This document shows positions 9,035 to 18,606 of a stretch of 64,000 bases of DNA, piece after piece. This DNA is from Heyndrickxia vini (GTDB lineage Bacteria; Bacillota; Bacilli; Bacillales; Bacillaceae_C): the NCBI RefSeq assembly GCF_016772275.1, contig NZ_CP065425.1, forward strand, positions 2,882,653 to 2,946,652. Reading direction: 5' to 3'. The notes below the pieces were generated by a model that saw only the letters and a list, made by a program, of their open reading frames with translations, was not told the origin of the DNA and made no database searches. The position numbers and the translations under genes were made by a program. Each line of letters starts with the position of its first letter. Positions within the stretch are counted from its first letter, which is position 1.

Positions 9035-9487
9035 TTAATGATGATGATTCCCTTCCTCAGTTGATTTCACTTTGGATAGATCGGGATTCCCTACCACTAC
9101 TGATTTTTTTGGCATCATGTGCATGTCTCTTGCCGTTACATGAACTTGTATCGTATAAACGCCATCATGGTCAAAAGCAACTTTTCCTGTATACTTACCA
9201 TTTTTCTCATTCGTTGCTTTAATCATTTTACTAGAATCTTTAGCGCCTTCTTCCCAAACTTCATATTCAACTTTGGCTGCATCAGATACTTTTTCCTTGC
9301 CCTGTGTTACTGTAGCACTTAAAGGAATATTTTCATTTACCTTCGCTTTTTCTTTAACATCCAGCACTACATTTATTGGTTCAACACTGTTTCCGCTTGA
9401 ATCGTTCCCATTATATTTCGTCCCACACCCAGCTATAATAAGAGTCGAAATAAACAGTACAGATAATAGCATTTTCTTCATTATCAT
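9035..9487 (-). CDS. YtkA-domain lipoprotein
   Basis: A 150-residue secreted lipoprotein. The signal peptide ends in a lipobox LIIAGC with Cys21. The mature part (about 37-135) is a YtkA/FixH-like Ig-fold domain with the typical DGVYTIQVHVTARDMHMMP segment rich in Met and His, and the protein ends in a His triplet. The Met/His content and the divergently encoded Sco protein suggest a role in copper handling for cytochrome oxidase or at the cell surface; this is inference. Start ATG 9487 has GAGGAGG seven bases upstream. Confidence 0.82.
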   Translation of the reverse strand: MIMKKMLLSVLFISTLIIAGCGTKYNGNDSSGNSVEPINVVLDVKEKAKVNENIPLSATVTQGKEKVSDAAKVEYEVWEEGAKDSSKMIKATNEKNGKYTGKVAFDHDGVYTIQVHVTARDMHMMPKKSVVVGNPDLSKVKSTEEGNHHH

Positions 9488-9698
9488 AATGATTCCTCCT
9501 CAACTAACATACCCCCATAATAACACTTCAATCTAAGAAAAAATTTTACTATTTGTTAATAAGTATTGACGATTATGTGAAAATAATATGGTAGGAAAAG
9601 AAATAAATTATGTCTTTTTATTGAAATAAAACTAATAACCCAATACTCCGCACCAATATCATTTATAATAAAAAGAAAAGAAAGTGGGAGGGTACATA

Positions 9699-10274
9699 AT
9701 GAAACATTTCCGCCTTTCATTTTTATTGATTGCAGCTATTATTTTAGTCAGTCTTAGTGCATGTTCAAACGTTAATAAAAATGGACATAAAATAGAAAAT
9801 TTCACATTTACAGACCAAGACGGAAAAAAAGCAGGACTAAAGGATTTAAAAGGGAAAGTTTGGGTCGCTGATTTTATATTTACAAACTGTGCGACGGTTT
9901 GCCCCCAATTGACAAGAGATATGAGTGATGTACAAAAAGCGATTAAAGAAAAAGGGTATGATGACGTTAATTTCGTTTCATTTAGTGTCGATCCGGAGGT
10001 AGATACGCCAAAAGATCTAAAAGCCTATGCCTCTAAATTTGGAGCAGACTTTTCAACGTGGCATCTTTTTACGGGCTATTCTCAAGACGATATTAAAGAC
10101 TTTGCAATGGATAATTTCAAAAATGTAATTGTTAAACCTGAAAACGATACACAAGTTGTCCATGGCACAAGTTTTTATCTAGTAAATAAAGACGGAGAAG
10201 TTGTAAAAGACTACTCCACACAAAATGGTTTTCCATTAAGTGAAATTGTAAAAGATATTAAAGCATTACGATAA
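9699..10274 (+). CDS. Sco1/SenC-family copper chaperone lipoprotein
   Basis: A 191-residue lipoprotein with Cys22 after a hydrophobic signal (LVSLSAC). The thioredoxin-like Sco domain has the copper-binding CATVC (Cys64, Cys68) and His154 in VVHGTS, all three ligands present. Sco proteins deliver copper to the CuA site of cytochrome c oxidase on the outer face of the membrane; the B. subtilis counterpart is YpmQ/BsSco. The ATG at 9699 follows GGGAGGG by six bases. Divergent from the YtkA-like lipoprotein gene. Confidence 0.92.
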   Translation: MKHFRLSFLLIAAIILVSLSACSNVNKNGHKIENFTFTDQDGKKAGLKDLKGKVWVADFIFTNCATVCPQLTRDMSDVQKAIKEKGYDDVNFVSFSVDPEVDTPKDLKAYASKFGADFSTWHLFTGYSQDDIKDFAMDNFKNVIVKPENDTQVVHGTSFYLVNKDGEVVKDYSTQNGFPLSEIVKDIKALR

Positions 10275-10281
10275 AAAAACG

Positions 10282-10314
10282 GGAGCTATGATTCAATCAT
10301 AGCTCCTGTTTTTT
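10282..10314. terminator. Bidirectional terminator between sco and yhgE
   Basis: GGAGCTATGATT / AATCATAGCTCC stem flanked by A7 and T6 tracts, serving both converging genes. Confidence 0.88.
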
Positions 10315-12685
10315 ATGCTGTTGCATCATTCATCGTTGTTTTATGTGCCTTTTTGGATTTAAAAATAAAATATCCTAGAGTTAAAATCAAGAAGCTTACT
10401 AGATAGATAGCAAGTATTCCTAAATTATGCCACATTAATGAATAATCTCCGTTGGATATAACGGCCCTAAAGGCTTGAAGAGAATAAGTCATTGGCAATG
10501 CTTCATGAATCGGTTTTAATGCATTCGGTAATAACTCTAGTGGGAAAGTTCCGGCACTAGATGTTAATTGCAAGATTAAAACGATAATGGCAATATAGCG
10601 ACCCGGATTATCCAGTGCTGCAACGAAAAACTGAATAATGGCCATAAATGTCAAACTAGTAACGATTGCTGACACGATAAATAATGGTACGCTTTTCACA
10701 TCTACTCCAATCATACCGACGATAATCCAAACGGCGATTAGCGCTTGGAAAATACCGACGATAGCCATGATACCGTATTTACCCAAGAACCAAGAAAAGG
10801 CATTTTTCGGCACTACAGCTGGTTCGCGAACATTGAAAATGATTGTTAATAATAGTCCTCCGACAAATAATCCGAGTGATAAGAAATATGGAGTTAATCC
10901 TGTTCCATAGTTAGGGACATGATTTACTACATCCTTTTTAAGATGGATTGGGTCACTCATCATATCGTACTGCTTATCATTTCCCTTAACAGAGTTAGCA
11001 TCTTTAGATGCATCGGATAATTTTTCTTTCATTTCTTTTGTTCCGTCTTTTAAATCTTTTGTACCATCATCCAATTTTTTTGAACCATCGGCAAGTTTCT
11101 GACTGCCGTCTTTAATTTGGGTAGAGCCATCGGCAAGCTGATTCAATCCATTATTGAGCGTTTTCGCTCCATCGGATAATTGATTTGCACCGGTTGCGGC
11201 ATCATCCATTTTGCTAGTAAACAATCCCAAACTCTTAATATATTGATTTTGGCCATTTTGTAATTTAGCAGCCCCATTACTTAGTAATGTTGAACCTTTT
11301 GCAAGCTGCTCAATTCCCTTTTGAACTTTTACTTGGTTTTTATTAATGGTGTCAACACCGGCAATTAATTTATCAAATTGTGGATCTGTTTGATCCTTTA
11401 TTTGTTTTTCTATTTGATCTTTATTGCCTGTCATTTGCTGATTCACTTGTTTTTTGAATGCAGTGAATCCCTGATTCATACCTTGATGAATACCTTGTGC
11501 TAATTGTTGTTCCATTTCCTTTGCTTGATCTTCGGCATTCGCTGTCAATTGTTGCTGAATTTGTTGAAGTGTTTGATCATCAACTTTTCCGTTTAGTGCA
11601 GCAAATAATTGTTGCATTTGTTCCGTTTGCTTATCCTTAATTTGCTTTGCAATTCCTGCTGTTAGCTGTTTCTCCATTTCACTTTGCAATTGATCGACAC
11701 CTTGATTTATCCCTTTAACACCGTCAGTCAGTTGAGATGAAAAGGCCTTAGCAATTGCAGGAGGAAGTTCATCTTTAAATTTCCCAAGCCCATCCTGAAC
11801 TTTCTTGGTACCATCTACTAGTGCAGGCATTCCTTTATTTAATGCCCCAAGCCCATCACTTGCTTGATTAATTCCTTTTGTTAATTCCTTTGTGCCGCTT
11901 TGCATATCTTTTGATGCATCATATAATTGATTGCTTCCATCATTCAGCTGATTTAATCCATTTGCTAAGTCATTCGATCCTTTTGATAAATCTCCGGCAC
12001 CTGATTTAGCTTTCACTACTCCGTCATTAAATGTAATCGAATTTTTGGCGAGTAGTTCCAGATTTTCTTTAAGTGATTTCGTTCCATCACCTAATTTTTT
12101 TGCCCCATCATTTAATTTCGATGCCCCATCACTTGCAGTATTAAATCCATCACCCATTTTTTTAATTGCATCAAACATTTCTTCTGCATACGTGGTGGAC
12201 ACTTCTTTTGATACAGCATCCTTTATTTTGGTCATGGCTGATTCGCCAATTTTTGAGGATGTATAGTTTGCACTTTGATTTTGAACATATTTTAATTGTA
12301 ATCGTTTTGGATCCTTATCAAGTAATGTTGTAGCATTTTCAGAAAAGTTTTCCGGAATCTCGATGACCATATAGTATTTTTGATTTTCCAATCCTTTATA
12401 AGCCGTATCCTTTGAGACGAAATGAAAATTCATGCTTTTCTTCTCTTTTAGATTATCAATTAACTTATCACCAATCTCAATTTTTTCATCCTGCATTACC
12501 GATCCTTTATCCTCATTTATTACGGCAACCGGTAATTTCTCTAACCGTCCATATGGATCCCAAAACGCCCATATAAACATCCCTGCATAAAGAATGGGAA
12601 CTAAGATAATGGCCAAAACTTGTATTAAGGACATCGGATGGCGGACAATTCCTTTTAATTCGGCTAAAAATAATGAGCCTTTCAT
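10313..12685 (-). CDS. yhgE: YhgE/Pip-family membrane protein
   Basis: A 790-residue protein of the YhgE/Pip (phage infection protein) family. One transmembrane segment lies near residues 17-43. A long extracellular region (about 180-580) is built of repeated LxxGxxxLxxG units (DGAKKLGDGTK, DGSNQLYDASK and similar) interrupted by a Gln-rich coiled coil (about 315-430). Five or six transmembrane helices follow at the C-terminus (about 600-780), an ABC-2-permease-like arrangement. Relatives are phage receptors (Pip in Lactococcus, YueB in B. subtilis) and type VII secretion components. Its TetR repressor yhgD is encoded upstream. Slightly longer than B. subtilis YhgE (775). Confidence 0.9.
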   Translation of the reverse strand: MKGSLFLAELKGIVRHPMSLIQVLAIILVPILYAGMFIWAFWDPYGRLEKLPVAVINEDKGSVMQDEKIEIGDKLIDNLKEKKSMNFHFVSKDTAYKGLENQKYYMVIEIPENFSENATTLLDKDPKRLQLKYVQNQSANYTSSKIGESAMTKIKDAVSKEVSTTYAEEMFDAIKKMGDGFNTASDGASKLNDGAKKLGDGTKSLKENLELLAKNSITFNDGVVKAKSGAGDLSKGSNDLANGLNQLNDGSNQLYDASKDMQSGTKELTKGINQASDGLGALNKGMPALVDGTKKVQDGLGKFKDELPPAIAKAFSSQLTDGVKGINQGVDQLQSEMEKQLTAGIAKQIKDKQTEQMQQLFAALNGKVDDQTLQQIQQQLTANAEDQAKEMEQQLAQGIHQGMNQGFTAFKKQVNQQMTGNKDQIEKQIKDQTDPQFDKLIAGVDTINKNQVKVQKGIEQLAKGSTLLSNGAAKLQNGQNQYIKSLGLFTSKMDDAATGANQLSDGAKTLNNGLNQLADGSTQIKDGSQKLADGSKKLDDGTKDLKDGTKEMKEKLSDASKDANSVKGNDKQYDMMSDPIHLKKDVVNHVPNYGTGLTPYFLSLGLFVGGLLLTIIFNVREPAVVPKNAFSWFLGKYGIMAIVGIFQALIAVWIIVGMIGVDVKSVPLFIVSAIVTSLTFMAIIQFFVAALDNPGRYIAIIVLILQLTSSAGTFPLELLPNALKPIHEALPMTYSLQAFRAVISNGDYSLMWHNLGILAIYLVSFLILTLGYFIFKSKKAHKTTMNDATA

Positions 12686-12754
12686 ATAATAAGTTCGCTC
12701 CTTTCTAATTGACTGAATTGTTCAATTGGTCAGTTTTGTTTAAAAATATGAGGA

Positions 12755-13330
12755 TCATCGTGTCGACAATCCTTTAAATAGGTATGCTTCAAACAAATCT
12801 GCAATTTCTTCCTTTTCAAGTGGACGATGATGCTGTTCCCAGTCAAATATCAATGAAATATAAAGTTTCAAAATAATAAACGCGGTGATTTCTGGATCAC
12901 ATTTTTTTATTTCTCCCTTATCCATTGCACGTTGAATGATTCCCATAATGTAATTTAAGACTGCAGTTTCCACTTTTTGAATAACATCAGACACAACAGG
13001 TGTTCCCATATCTTTTTCTTCTTGAAAAAGTTTAATCGTTAATTGATGCTTTTTGCGAAACTCCAATATCCGAAAAAGTACATTATGTACATTTTCAAAG
13101 AAAGGAAGATTAGGATCCATTGACTCTTCTGCAGATTCTTTCATATCCTTAATAAGAGTTGTCACTATTTCATCAAACAATTCATCTTTGTTTTTAAAAA
13201 AAGTATAGATCGTACCCTTTCCAACATTAGCAAGTTTCGCAACTTGATCCATTGTCGTGGCTTTATAGCCGAACAACGAAAAAGATTTCGTAGCTGCATC
13301 AATAATTAGTTGTTTACGATCAATCGCCAA
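12755..13330 (-). CDS. yhgD: TetR-family regulator YhgD
   Basis: A 191-residue TetR repressor. The N-terminal helix-turn-helix (TMDQVAKLANVGKGTIYTFF, about 26-45) is typical; the C-terminal ligand domain is generic. It starts at TTG 13330 eight bases after GAGGTG. It lies directly upstream of yhgE as in B. subtilis. AATTGACC/TTGACTGAATTG motifs occur both in the yhgD-yhgE gap (about 12703-12735) and upstream of yhgD (about 13350-13366), so autoregulation plus control of yhgE is plausible. Confidence 0.85.
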   Translation of the reverse strand: MAIDRKQLIIDAATKSFSLFGYKATTMDQVAKLANVGKGTIYTFFKNKDELFDEIVTTLIKDMKESAEESMDPNLPFFENVHNVLFRILEFRKKHQLTIKLFQEEKDMGTPVVSDVIQKVETAVLNYIMGIIQRAMDKGEIKKCDPEITAFIILKLYISLIFDWEQHHRPLEKEEIADLFEAYLFKGLSTR

Positions 13331-13444
13331 AGTTTTTCACCTCAATCCACCAAATTGACCAAATGAGGAAAACAGTCAATAAGTTCACAAAAAGGAATAT
13401 ATCATATCCTCAAAAAAAAAACAAGTGAATAATTCATATTAGAA

Positions 13445-14866
13445 TTATTCACTAACTAATTCGTTCTTAGTCGTATCCAATTTTCTTAAATACTGTAAAA
13501 CATCTTTCACTATGGATTCACCCTGACTAATACAATCAGGTACACTCATTCCCTCAAATGAACTTCCACCAATAATAACACCTGGCAGATTTGCCCCAAT
13601 GTTGTCTTTTAATTCTTTTACTCTATCTATATGCCCTATTGTGTATTGTGGCATTGCATTTTTCCATCTTGATACGATGGTAAAGTCGGGTTTATCTGAG
13701 AGTTCTACTAATTTATTTAGATCATCGAAAACAATTTGTTCAATTTCTGAGTCTGATAAATCAACGACTGTTTCATCTCCAGCTCTGCCAATATAAATGC
13801 GAAGCAATACTTTGCCATCAGGTGTTGAATGTGGCCATTTTTTATGTGACCATGTACAAGCATTGATTGTATAGTCACTATTTCTAGCCACTACAAAACC
13901 AGTTCCATCAAAGTTTTTTCTTATCGCTTCTTCAGAAAATGCCATTGCTACTGTAGCAACTGAAGTAGCCGGAACCGTGGAAAGTGGTTCAAAAAAGTCA
14001 TACCCCGGCAGTATATCTGGGAGTAAATAATGTGGGAGAGCTATAATCACACTATCTGCTTGGAGATGCTCACCATTATTGAGGAAAATTTCATAACCTT
14101 GGTTCCTTGTCGACTTTTCCATATTAACAACCCGAATACCCTTCATAATAGCATTGTCCTCAAGCTTCTCTTCCATAGACTCTACAATTGATTCTAACCC
14201 ATTCTTTAAGGTTAGGAATCTATTTGAATAGGTTTTATCCTTTTTTGTCCCAATTATTAAGCTCCGATATCTTTTTTCTGCCTCATAGAATTGTGGAAAA
14301 ATTGACTTTAAGCTTAATTGATCAATATCCCCTGCATATATCCCTGAAAGTAAAGGTTCGATGAGATTTTCTACTACCTCATCACCAAAACGCCGGCGAA
14401 AGAATTGCCCAATTGAAACATCTTTTTTTCCTTTTAATCGTGGAATAATTAAATCAGCTGCAGCTCTTACTTTGCCAGAAAACGAAAATAAACTAGAAAG
14501 AATAAAAGGACTTAATTGAGTGGGAATTCCTACGACTGCCCCTTCCGGAATTAAATAAAGCTTATCGTTCGATATGACATATGTTTTATCCGTTTCACTT
14601 TCAATTAACTCATGTTGGAGACCTAATTTATTTACCAGTTTAGAAAAACTTTCTTTCTTTGTTAAAACAGAGTCCGGCCCCGTTTCTATGACAAAGCCAT
14701 CCTTTCGAACTGTTTTGATTTTCCCGCCTAATCTTCTACTAGCCTCTATTAATTTAAACTCAATAGGTAAATTATTTTGTTTTATTTCTTGCTGTAAATA
14801 AAATGCTGAAGTTAAACCGGTAATCCCTCCACCGATAATAACCACTTTATGTTTTTTACCCGACAC
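13445..14866 (-). CDS. hemY: Coproporphyrinogen III oxidase HemY (CgoX)
   Basis: A 473-residue FAD-dependent oxidase with the dinucleotide motif IIGGGITGLTSAFYL (about 10-24) and the C-terminal PGVIIGGSSFEGMSVPDCI segment of the family. In Firmicutes this enzyme oxidises coproporphyrinogen III to coproporphyrin III in the coproporphyrin-dependent haem pathway. GTG start at 14866 follows AAGGTGAT by five bases. It lies downstream of hemE-hemH in the same orientation, separated from hemH by 181 bp including a weak terminator. Confidence 0.93.
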   Translation of the reverse strand: MSGKKHKVVIIGGGITGLTSAFYLQQEIKQNNLPIEFKLIEASRRLGGKIKTVRKDGFVIETGPDSVLTKKESFSKLVNKLGLQHELIESETDKTYVISNDKLYLIPEGAVVGIPTQLSPFILSSLFSFSGKVRAAADLIIPRLKGKKDVSIGQFFRRRFGDEVVENLIEPLLSGIYAGDIDQLSLKSIFPQFYEAEKRYRSLIIGTKKDKTYSNRFLTLKNGLESIVESMEEKLEDNAIMKGIRVVNMEKSTRNQGYEIFLNNGEHLQADSVIIALPHYLLPDILPGYDFFEPLSTVPATSVATVAMAFSEEAIRKNFDGTGFVVARNSDYTINACTWSHKKWPHSTPDGKVLLRIYIGRAGDETVVDLSDSEIEQIVFDDLNKLVELSDKPDFTIVSRWKNAMPQYTIGHIDRVKELKDNIGANLPGVIIGGSSFEGMSVPDCISQGESIVKDVLQYLRKLDTTKNELVSE

Positions 14867-15018
14867 TGGGAATCACCTTCTTCGGCAATGATCATCTTTA
14901 TTTAAGGTAGCTTACTTTTCTCGAAGGAACCTACGTGTATTTTTGTCTGCTCAGTATTTTTACAATGTTTAGATTTTAGAAAGCAGTGCTGTTTTAAAAA
15001 TTATTGAGTAATAAAGTA

Positions 15019-15042
15019 ACATCAGGGAAAATCCCTGATGCC
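15019..15042. terminator. Terminator after hemH
   Basis: ATCAGGGA/TCCCTGAT stem just past the hemH stop. The trailing T-run is weak, so some readthrough into hemY is likely. Confidence 0.55.
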
Positions 15043-15047
15043 GTTAA

Positions 15048-15986
15048 TTATTCATTCATATTTAACTTTTTTAATATAACTGTTGTTAATGCGTCAATAA
15101 ATTGAGGTTGTGCATTTGGCATTGGTGGTCGATGGTAGCTTGCCCCAACTTCCTCAGTAACCACTTTACATTCATAATCATTATCATAAAGAACTTCTAA
15201 ATGTTCGGCAACAAATCCTACAGGAACATAGACAAATGCTTTATAGCCTTTTTCATTGTACAGATCACGAGTTAAATCTTGTACATCCGGCCCTAGCCAT
15301 GGATCTGGAGTATTTCCAGCACTTTGCCATCCAATTGCATATTCCTTAATTCCTGCCTTATTAGCTATTAAATCAGCTGTTTCCTTAAGTTGTTCCGGAT
15401 ATGGGTCACCGTATTGAAGAATCTTCTCAGGTAAACTGTGTGCAGATACGATTAAACATGCAGAGTTACGCTCATCTTCTTTCATGCCCGCATAAGTTTC
15501 AGACAATCTATCTACCCAATAGTCGATAAATTTCGGTTCCTTATACCAGCTTTCAACGGATGTAATTGTAAGTCCACCTAATTTTTCAGCCGTTTCCTTT
15601 GCACGTTCATTATAAGACTTAACACTAAAAGTAGAGAAATGTGGTGCCAATACAAGTGAGACCGCTTCTTTAATTCCATCGTTATGCATTTGCTCTACTG
15701 CATCTTCAATAAATGGTTCGATATGCTTCAAGCCAATATAGACTTTAAATTCCACTTCGTCTTGGATTTCATTTAGATGGTTCTGAAGACCATATGCTTG
15801 TTCTTCAGTAATTTTCGCTAACGGTGATATTCCGCCAATTGCTTTATAACGGCTACGCAAATCTTCTAACATTTCTTCGGATGGCTTACGTCCGTGTCTT
15901 ATATGGGTGTAGTATCTTTCAATGTCTGCTTCTTCATATGGCGTTCCGTAGGCCATAACGAGAAGTCCTACTTTTTTCTTAGTCAT
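15048..15986 (-). CDS. hemH: Coproporphyrin ferrochelatase HemH (CpfC)
   Basis: A 312-residue ferrochelatase. His183 (in SAHSLPEKI) and Glu264 (in AEHLEVLYD) fall at the positions of the metal-binding pair known from the B. subtilis enzyme. It inserts iron into coproporphyrin III in the cytoplasm. Start ATG 15986 has AAAGAGG upstream. It is 46 bp downstream of hemE and almost certainly cotranscribed. Confidence 0.95.
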   Translation of the reverse strand: MTKKKVGLLVMAYGTPYEEADIERYYTHIRHGRKPSEEMLEDLRSRYKAIGGISPLAKITEEQAYGLQNHLNEIQDEVEFKVYIGLKHIEPFIEDAVEQMHNDGIKEAVSLVLAPHFSTFSVKSYNERAKETAEKLGGLTITSVESWYKEPKFIDYWVDRLSETYAGMKEDERNSACLIVSAHSLPEKILQYGDPYPEQLKETADLIANKAGIKEYAIGWQSAGNTPDPWLGPDVQDLTRDLYNEKGYKAFVYVPVGFVAEHLEVLYDNDYECKVVTEEVGASYHRPPMPNAQPQFIDALTTVILKKLNMNE

Positions 15987-16032
15987 TTGTCAAACCTCTT
16001 TCCGTTTCTCGTATAGCTAGCTCTGTCTTTTT

Positions 16033-17067
16033 TTATTTTGCGCTATATTCATGAATGAATGATGTTAATCTTTTTAATGTTTCAGGGTTTACTTGAGGGA
16101 ATACACCATGTCCTAGATTAAAAATGTAGCCCGGTGTTTTCATTCCTTGGTCCAATATAGTCTTTGTTTTTTCTTCAAGTACTTCCCACGGAGCTAATAA
16201 AAGCGCCGGATCTAAGTTTCCTTGAACAGCTTTTGAAATCCCCTTTTGTCTCGCCTCTTGAATTGGTAATCTCCAATCAAGTCCGACAACATCTAGAGGA
16301 AGGTCCTGCCACTCAAGCGCAAGATGGCTTGCACCAACTCCGAACATTATAAGTGGAACATTTTCTTTTCTTAACTCACTAAAGATTCTTTCCATAACAG
16401 GCTTAATATATATCCGATAATCTTCCACATTTAATGCGCCAACCCATGAATCAAAAATTTGAATCGCACTTGCTCCAGCCTTTATTTGTGCCCGAACATA
16501 AGTGATAGTCATATCCGCGAGCTTATCCATTAAGGCAAACCATGCTTTTGGCTCCGTATACATAAATGCTTTCGTTTTTTTATAATCTTTTGAAGGTCTC
16601 CCTTCAATCATATAACTGGAAACTGTAAACGGTGCTCCTGCAAAACCAATTAGAGGCACTGTCAATTGTTCATTGGTTAATAATTTGATAGTATCTAACA
16701 CATAGGGAACATCTTCTTCAGGTGTAATTTCCCCTAATTTTTCCACATCTGCAAGGGATTGAATTGGATTATTAATAACCGGTCCGATCCCAGATTGAAT
16801 TTCAACATCAACACCAATAGCAGGTAACGGCGACATGATATCTTTATATAAAATAGCTGCATCTACATTGTATTGCTCTACAGGCAATCGAGTAACATAT
16901 GCACATAATTCAGGCTGATGGGTAATTTCAAATAAGGAATACTTCTCCTTCAATTCACGGTATTCTGGTTGTGAGCGTCCTGCTTGGCGCATAAACCATA
17001 CAGGTACATGACTTGTTTTTTCACCTTTTGCAGCTCTCAAAAGGGTATCGTTCGTAATTTTTGTCAT
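16033..17067 (-). CDS. hemE: Uroporphyrinogen decarboxylase HemE
   Basis: A 344-residue enzyme with the family signatures [19 protein letters not shown] near the N-terminus and [13 protein letters not shown] in the middle. It decarboxylates uroporphyrinogen III to coproporphyrinogen III and is the first gene of the hemEHY cluster. I chose ATG 17067, placed after AAAGGTGG; a GTG five codons upstream lies inside that ribosome-binding site. Confidence 0.95.
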   Translation of the reverse strand: MTKITNDTLLRAAKGEKTSHVPVWFMRQAGRSQPEYRELKEKYSLFEITHQPELCAYVTRLPVEQYNVDAAILYKDIMSPLPAIGVDVEIQSGIGPVINNPIQSLADVEKLGEITPEEDVPYVLDTIKLLTNEQLTVPLIGFAGAPFTVSSYMIEGRPSKDYKKTKAFMYTEPKAWFALMDKLADMTITYVRAQIKAGASAIQIFDSWVGALNVEDYRIYIKPVMERIFSELRKENVPLIMFGVGASHLALEWQDLPLDVVGLDWRLPIQEARQKGISKAVQGNLDPALLLAPWEVLEEKTKTILDQGMKTPGYIFNLGHGVFPQVNPETLKRLTSFIHEYSAK

Positions 17068-17368
17068 ATGTAAAATGTCCACCTTTCAAAACAATCTTTT
17101 CATATTATATAATAATAATTATAAAAAGAGAAAAGTTCTAGTTCGATCTTCCTTATTAATTATGTAATCAATATAGTCTTTTTCATTCTAAATGTATAGT
17201 TCGCCTAACGAAATGTCATAAATTCTCCCTTTTTCTCGCCTTAAAATCGTCAAAAGTTACAATTTATCATTCGTTTTTTAATTTTTCATGAATATACTAT
17301 CAATTAATTTTCAGAAAATTACTTTTTAACGTTCTTTAAATGGGTATAATAAAATGGAGGTGATAAAA

Positions 17369-17878
17369 ATGAATCTTTATATGACGACCGGAACTTATGA
17401 ATTTCTCATAAAAATATTGAATAAATATAAGGATGAACAAATGCTTTTAATGCAAAATGCTCAAAACTCGCTCATCATACATGAAACGATGAACAAATCT
17501 GTATTTGGTTCTCCAAGAAAATATGAGGTAATTGATGGAGAAGGGCATTTTCCAAATGAAGGATATGTTGTTTTTTACAATATTCCTATTTCCGATGAAG
17601 CCAAGCCCGTCTACGAATACAATGTGCAAAAAAATATGCAGCTTATTCAATCCGCACCAGGTATCGTTGCTATTCGTTTCTTAAAGCCGAAAAAAGGTGA
17701 TACGTATATCATTTTAACCATATGGGCAGATGAAAAGGATTATAATAATTGGACAAGAACGGAATCATATCAGACAATGATAGCTCAGCAATCATTTGAC
17801 GCACCATTATCCAGTAATACAATTTTTAATGGTACACCTTATGAAACCTACTATACCATCCCAAATGATGAAAAATAA
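17369..17878 (+). CDS. hmoB: Haem-degrading monooxygenase HmoB
   Basis: A 169-residue protein of the antibiotic-biosynthesis-monooxygenase fold. The C-terminal half (about 62-145: VVFYNIPISDEAKPVYEY, then FLKPKKGDTYIILTIWAD) is the ABM domain, and the extended N-terminal half is typical of YhgC/HmoB. B. subtilis HmoB cleaves haem to release iron. It is divergent from hemE, as in B. subtilis, pairing synthesis and breakdown of haem. ATG 17369 follows GGAGGTGAT; TATAAT at 17345-17350 is a likely -10, giving a very short leader. Confidence 0.9.
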   Translation: MNLYMTTGTYEFLIKILNKYKDEQMLLMQNAQNSLIIHETMNKSVFGSPRKYEVIDGEGHFPNEGYVVFYNIPISDEAKPVYEYNVQKNMQLIQSAPGIVAIRFLKPKKGDTYIILTIWADEKDYNNWTRTESYQTMIAQQSFDAPLSSNTIFNGTPYETYYTIPNDEK

Positions 17879-17912
17879 GAAAGCGCAGCAATTATGTGCG
17901 CTTTCTTTTTTG
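17879..17912. terminator. Terminator of hmoB
   Basis: GAAAGCGCA / TGCGCTTTC stem followed by T6. Confidence 0.85.
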
Positions 17913-17919
17913 AAAAATA

Positions 17920-18561
17920 TTATTTTACTAATGTGATATTTTGCCGATTTGCATATATGGCTGCTTGTGTTCGATCAGATACCCCAAGTTTACTTAAAAT
18001 ATTACTAACATGGGTTTTTACCGTCTTTACACCAATAAACAAATAGTTACTAATTTCTTGATTTGTCATTCCCTCACCTAAACATTTAAGAACATCTAGT
18101 TCTCTTTCTGTTAAATCATCATGCGGTTTTTTTTCTTGTCTGAAGCGATTCATCATTTTATGAGCAACTTTAGGTTCTATTACCGATTCACCCTGTATCG
18201 ATTTATAAATCGCTTCAGTAACCTCCTCTGCACGAGAAGTTTTTAAAAGATAACTATGAACACCAGCTTCTAAAGCCGGAAATACTTGTTCATCATCGTA
18301 ATAGCTTGTAAGAATAATAATTTTGCAATGTGGCAGGAATTTCATAATTTCTTTTGTTGCCTCAATACCTGTTCCATTTTCCATTAATAAATCCATTAAT
18401 ATAACATCAGGTTCGTGGATTTTTGCTAACTTAATTGCCTCATCCCCGGATTTTGCTTCACCAATTAAATTAATATTTTCTTCCGTTAGTAGGTAAGACC
18501 TCATACCAAGTCTCACCATCTCATGATCATCAACAATCATCACGTTTATTTTGTCCACCAT
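17920..18561 (-). CDS. liaR: LiaR-like response regulator
   Basis: A 213-residue NarL/LuxR-type response regulator. Asp57 in LMDLLM is the phosphorylation site, with VDD at 10-12 completing the acidic pocket. A LuxR helix-turn-helix (LTERELDVLKCLGEG through TVKTHVSNILSKLGV) occupies about 149-198. The receiver and linker resemble LiaR/VraR strongly. It is the last gene of a liaF-liaS-liaR trio. Such systems respond to cell-wall antibiotics acting on the lipid II cycle. Confidence 0.85.
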   Translation of the reverse strand: MVDKINVMIVDDHEMVRLGMRSYLLTEENINLIGEAKSGDEAIKLAKIHEPDVILMDLLMENGTGIEATKEIMKFLPHCKIIILTSYYDDEQVFPALEAGVHSYLLKTSRAEEVTEAIYKSIQGESVIEPKVAHKMMNRFRQEKKPHDDLTERELDVLKCLGEGMTNQEISNYLFIGVKTVKTHVSNILSKLGVSDRTQAAIYANRQNITLVK

Positions 18562-18606
18562 TTCCCCCCCTAAATCATCCGAATGATTCGATGGAATCGT
18601 TCATCC

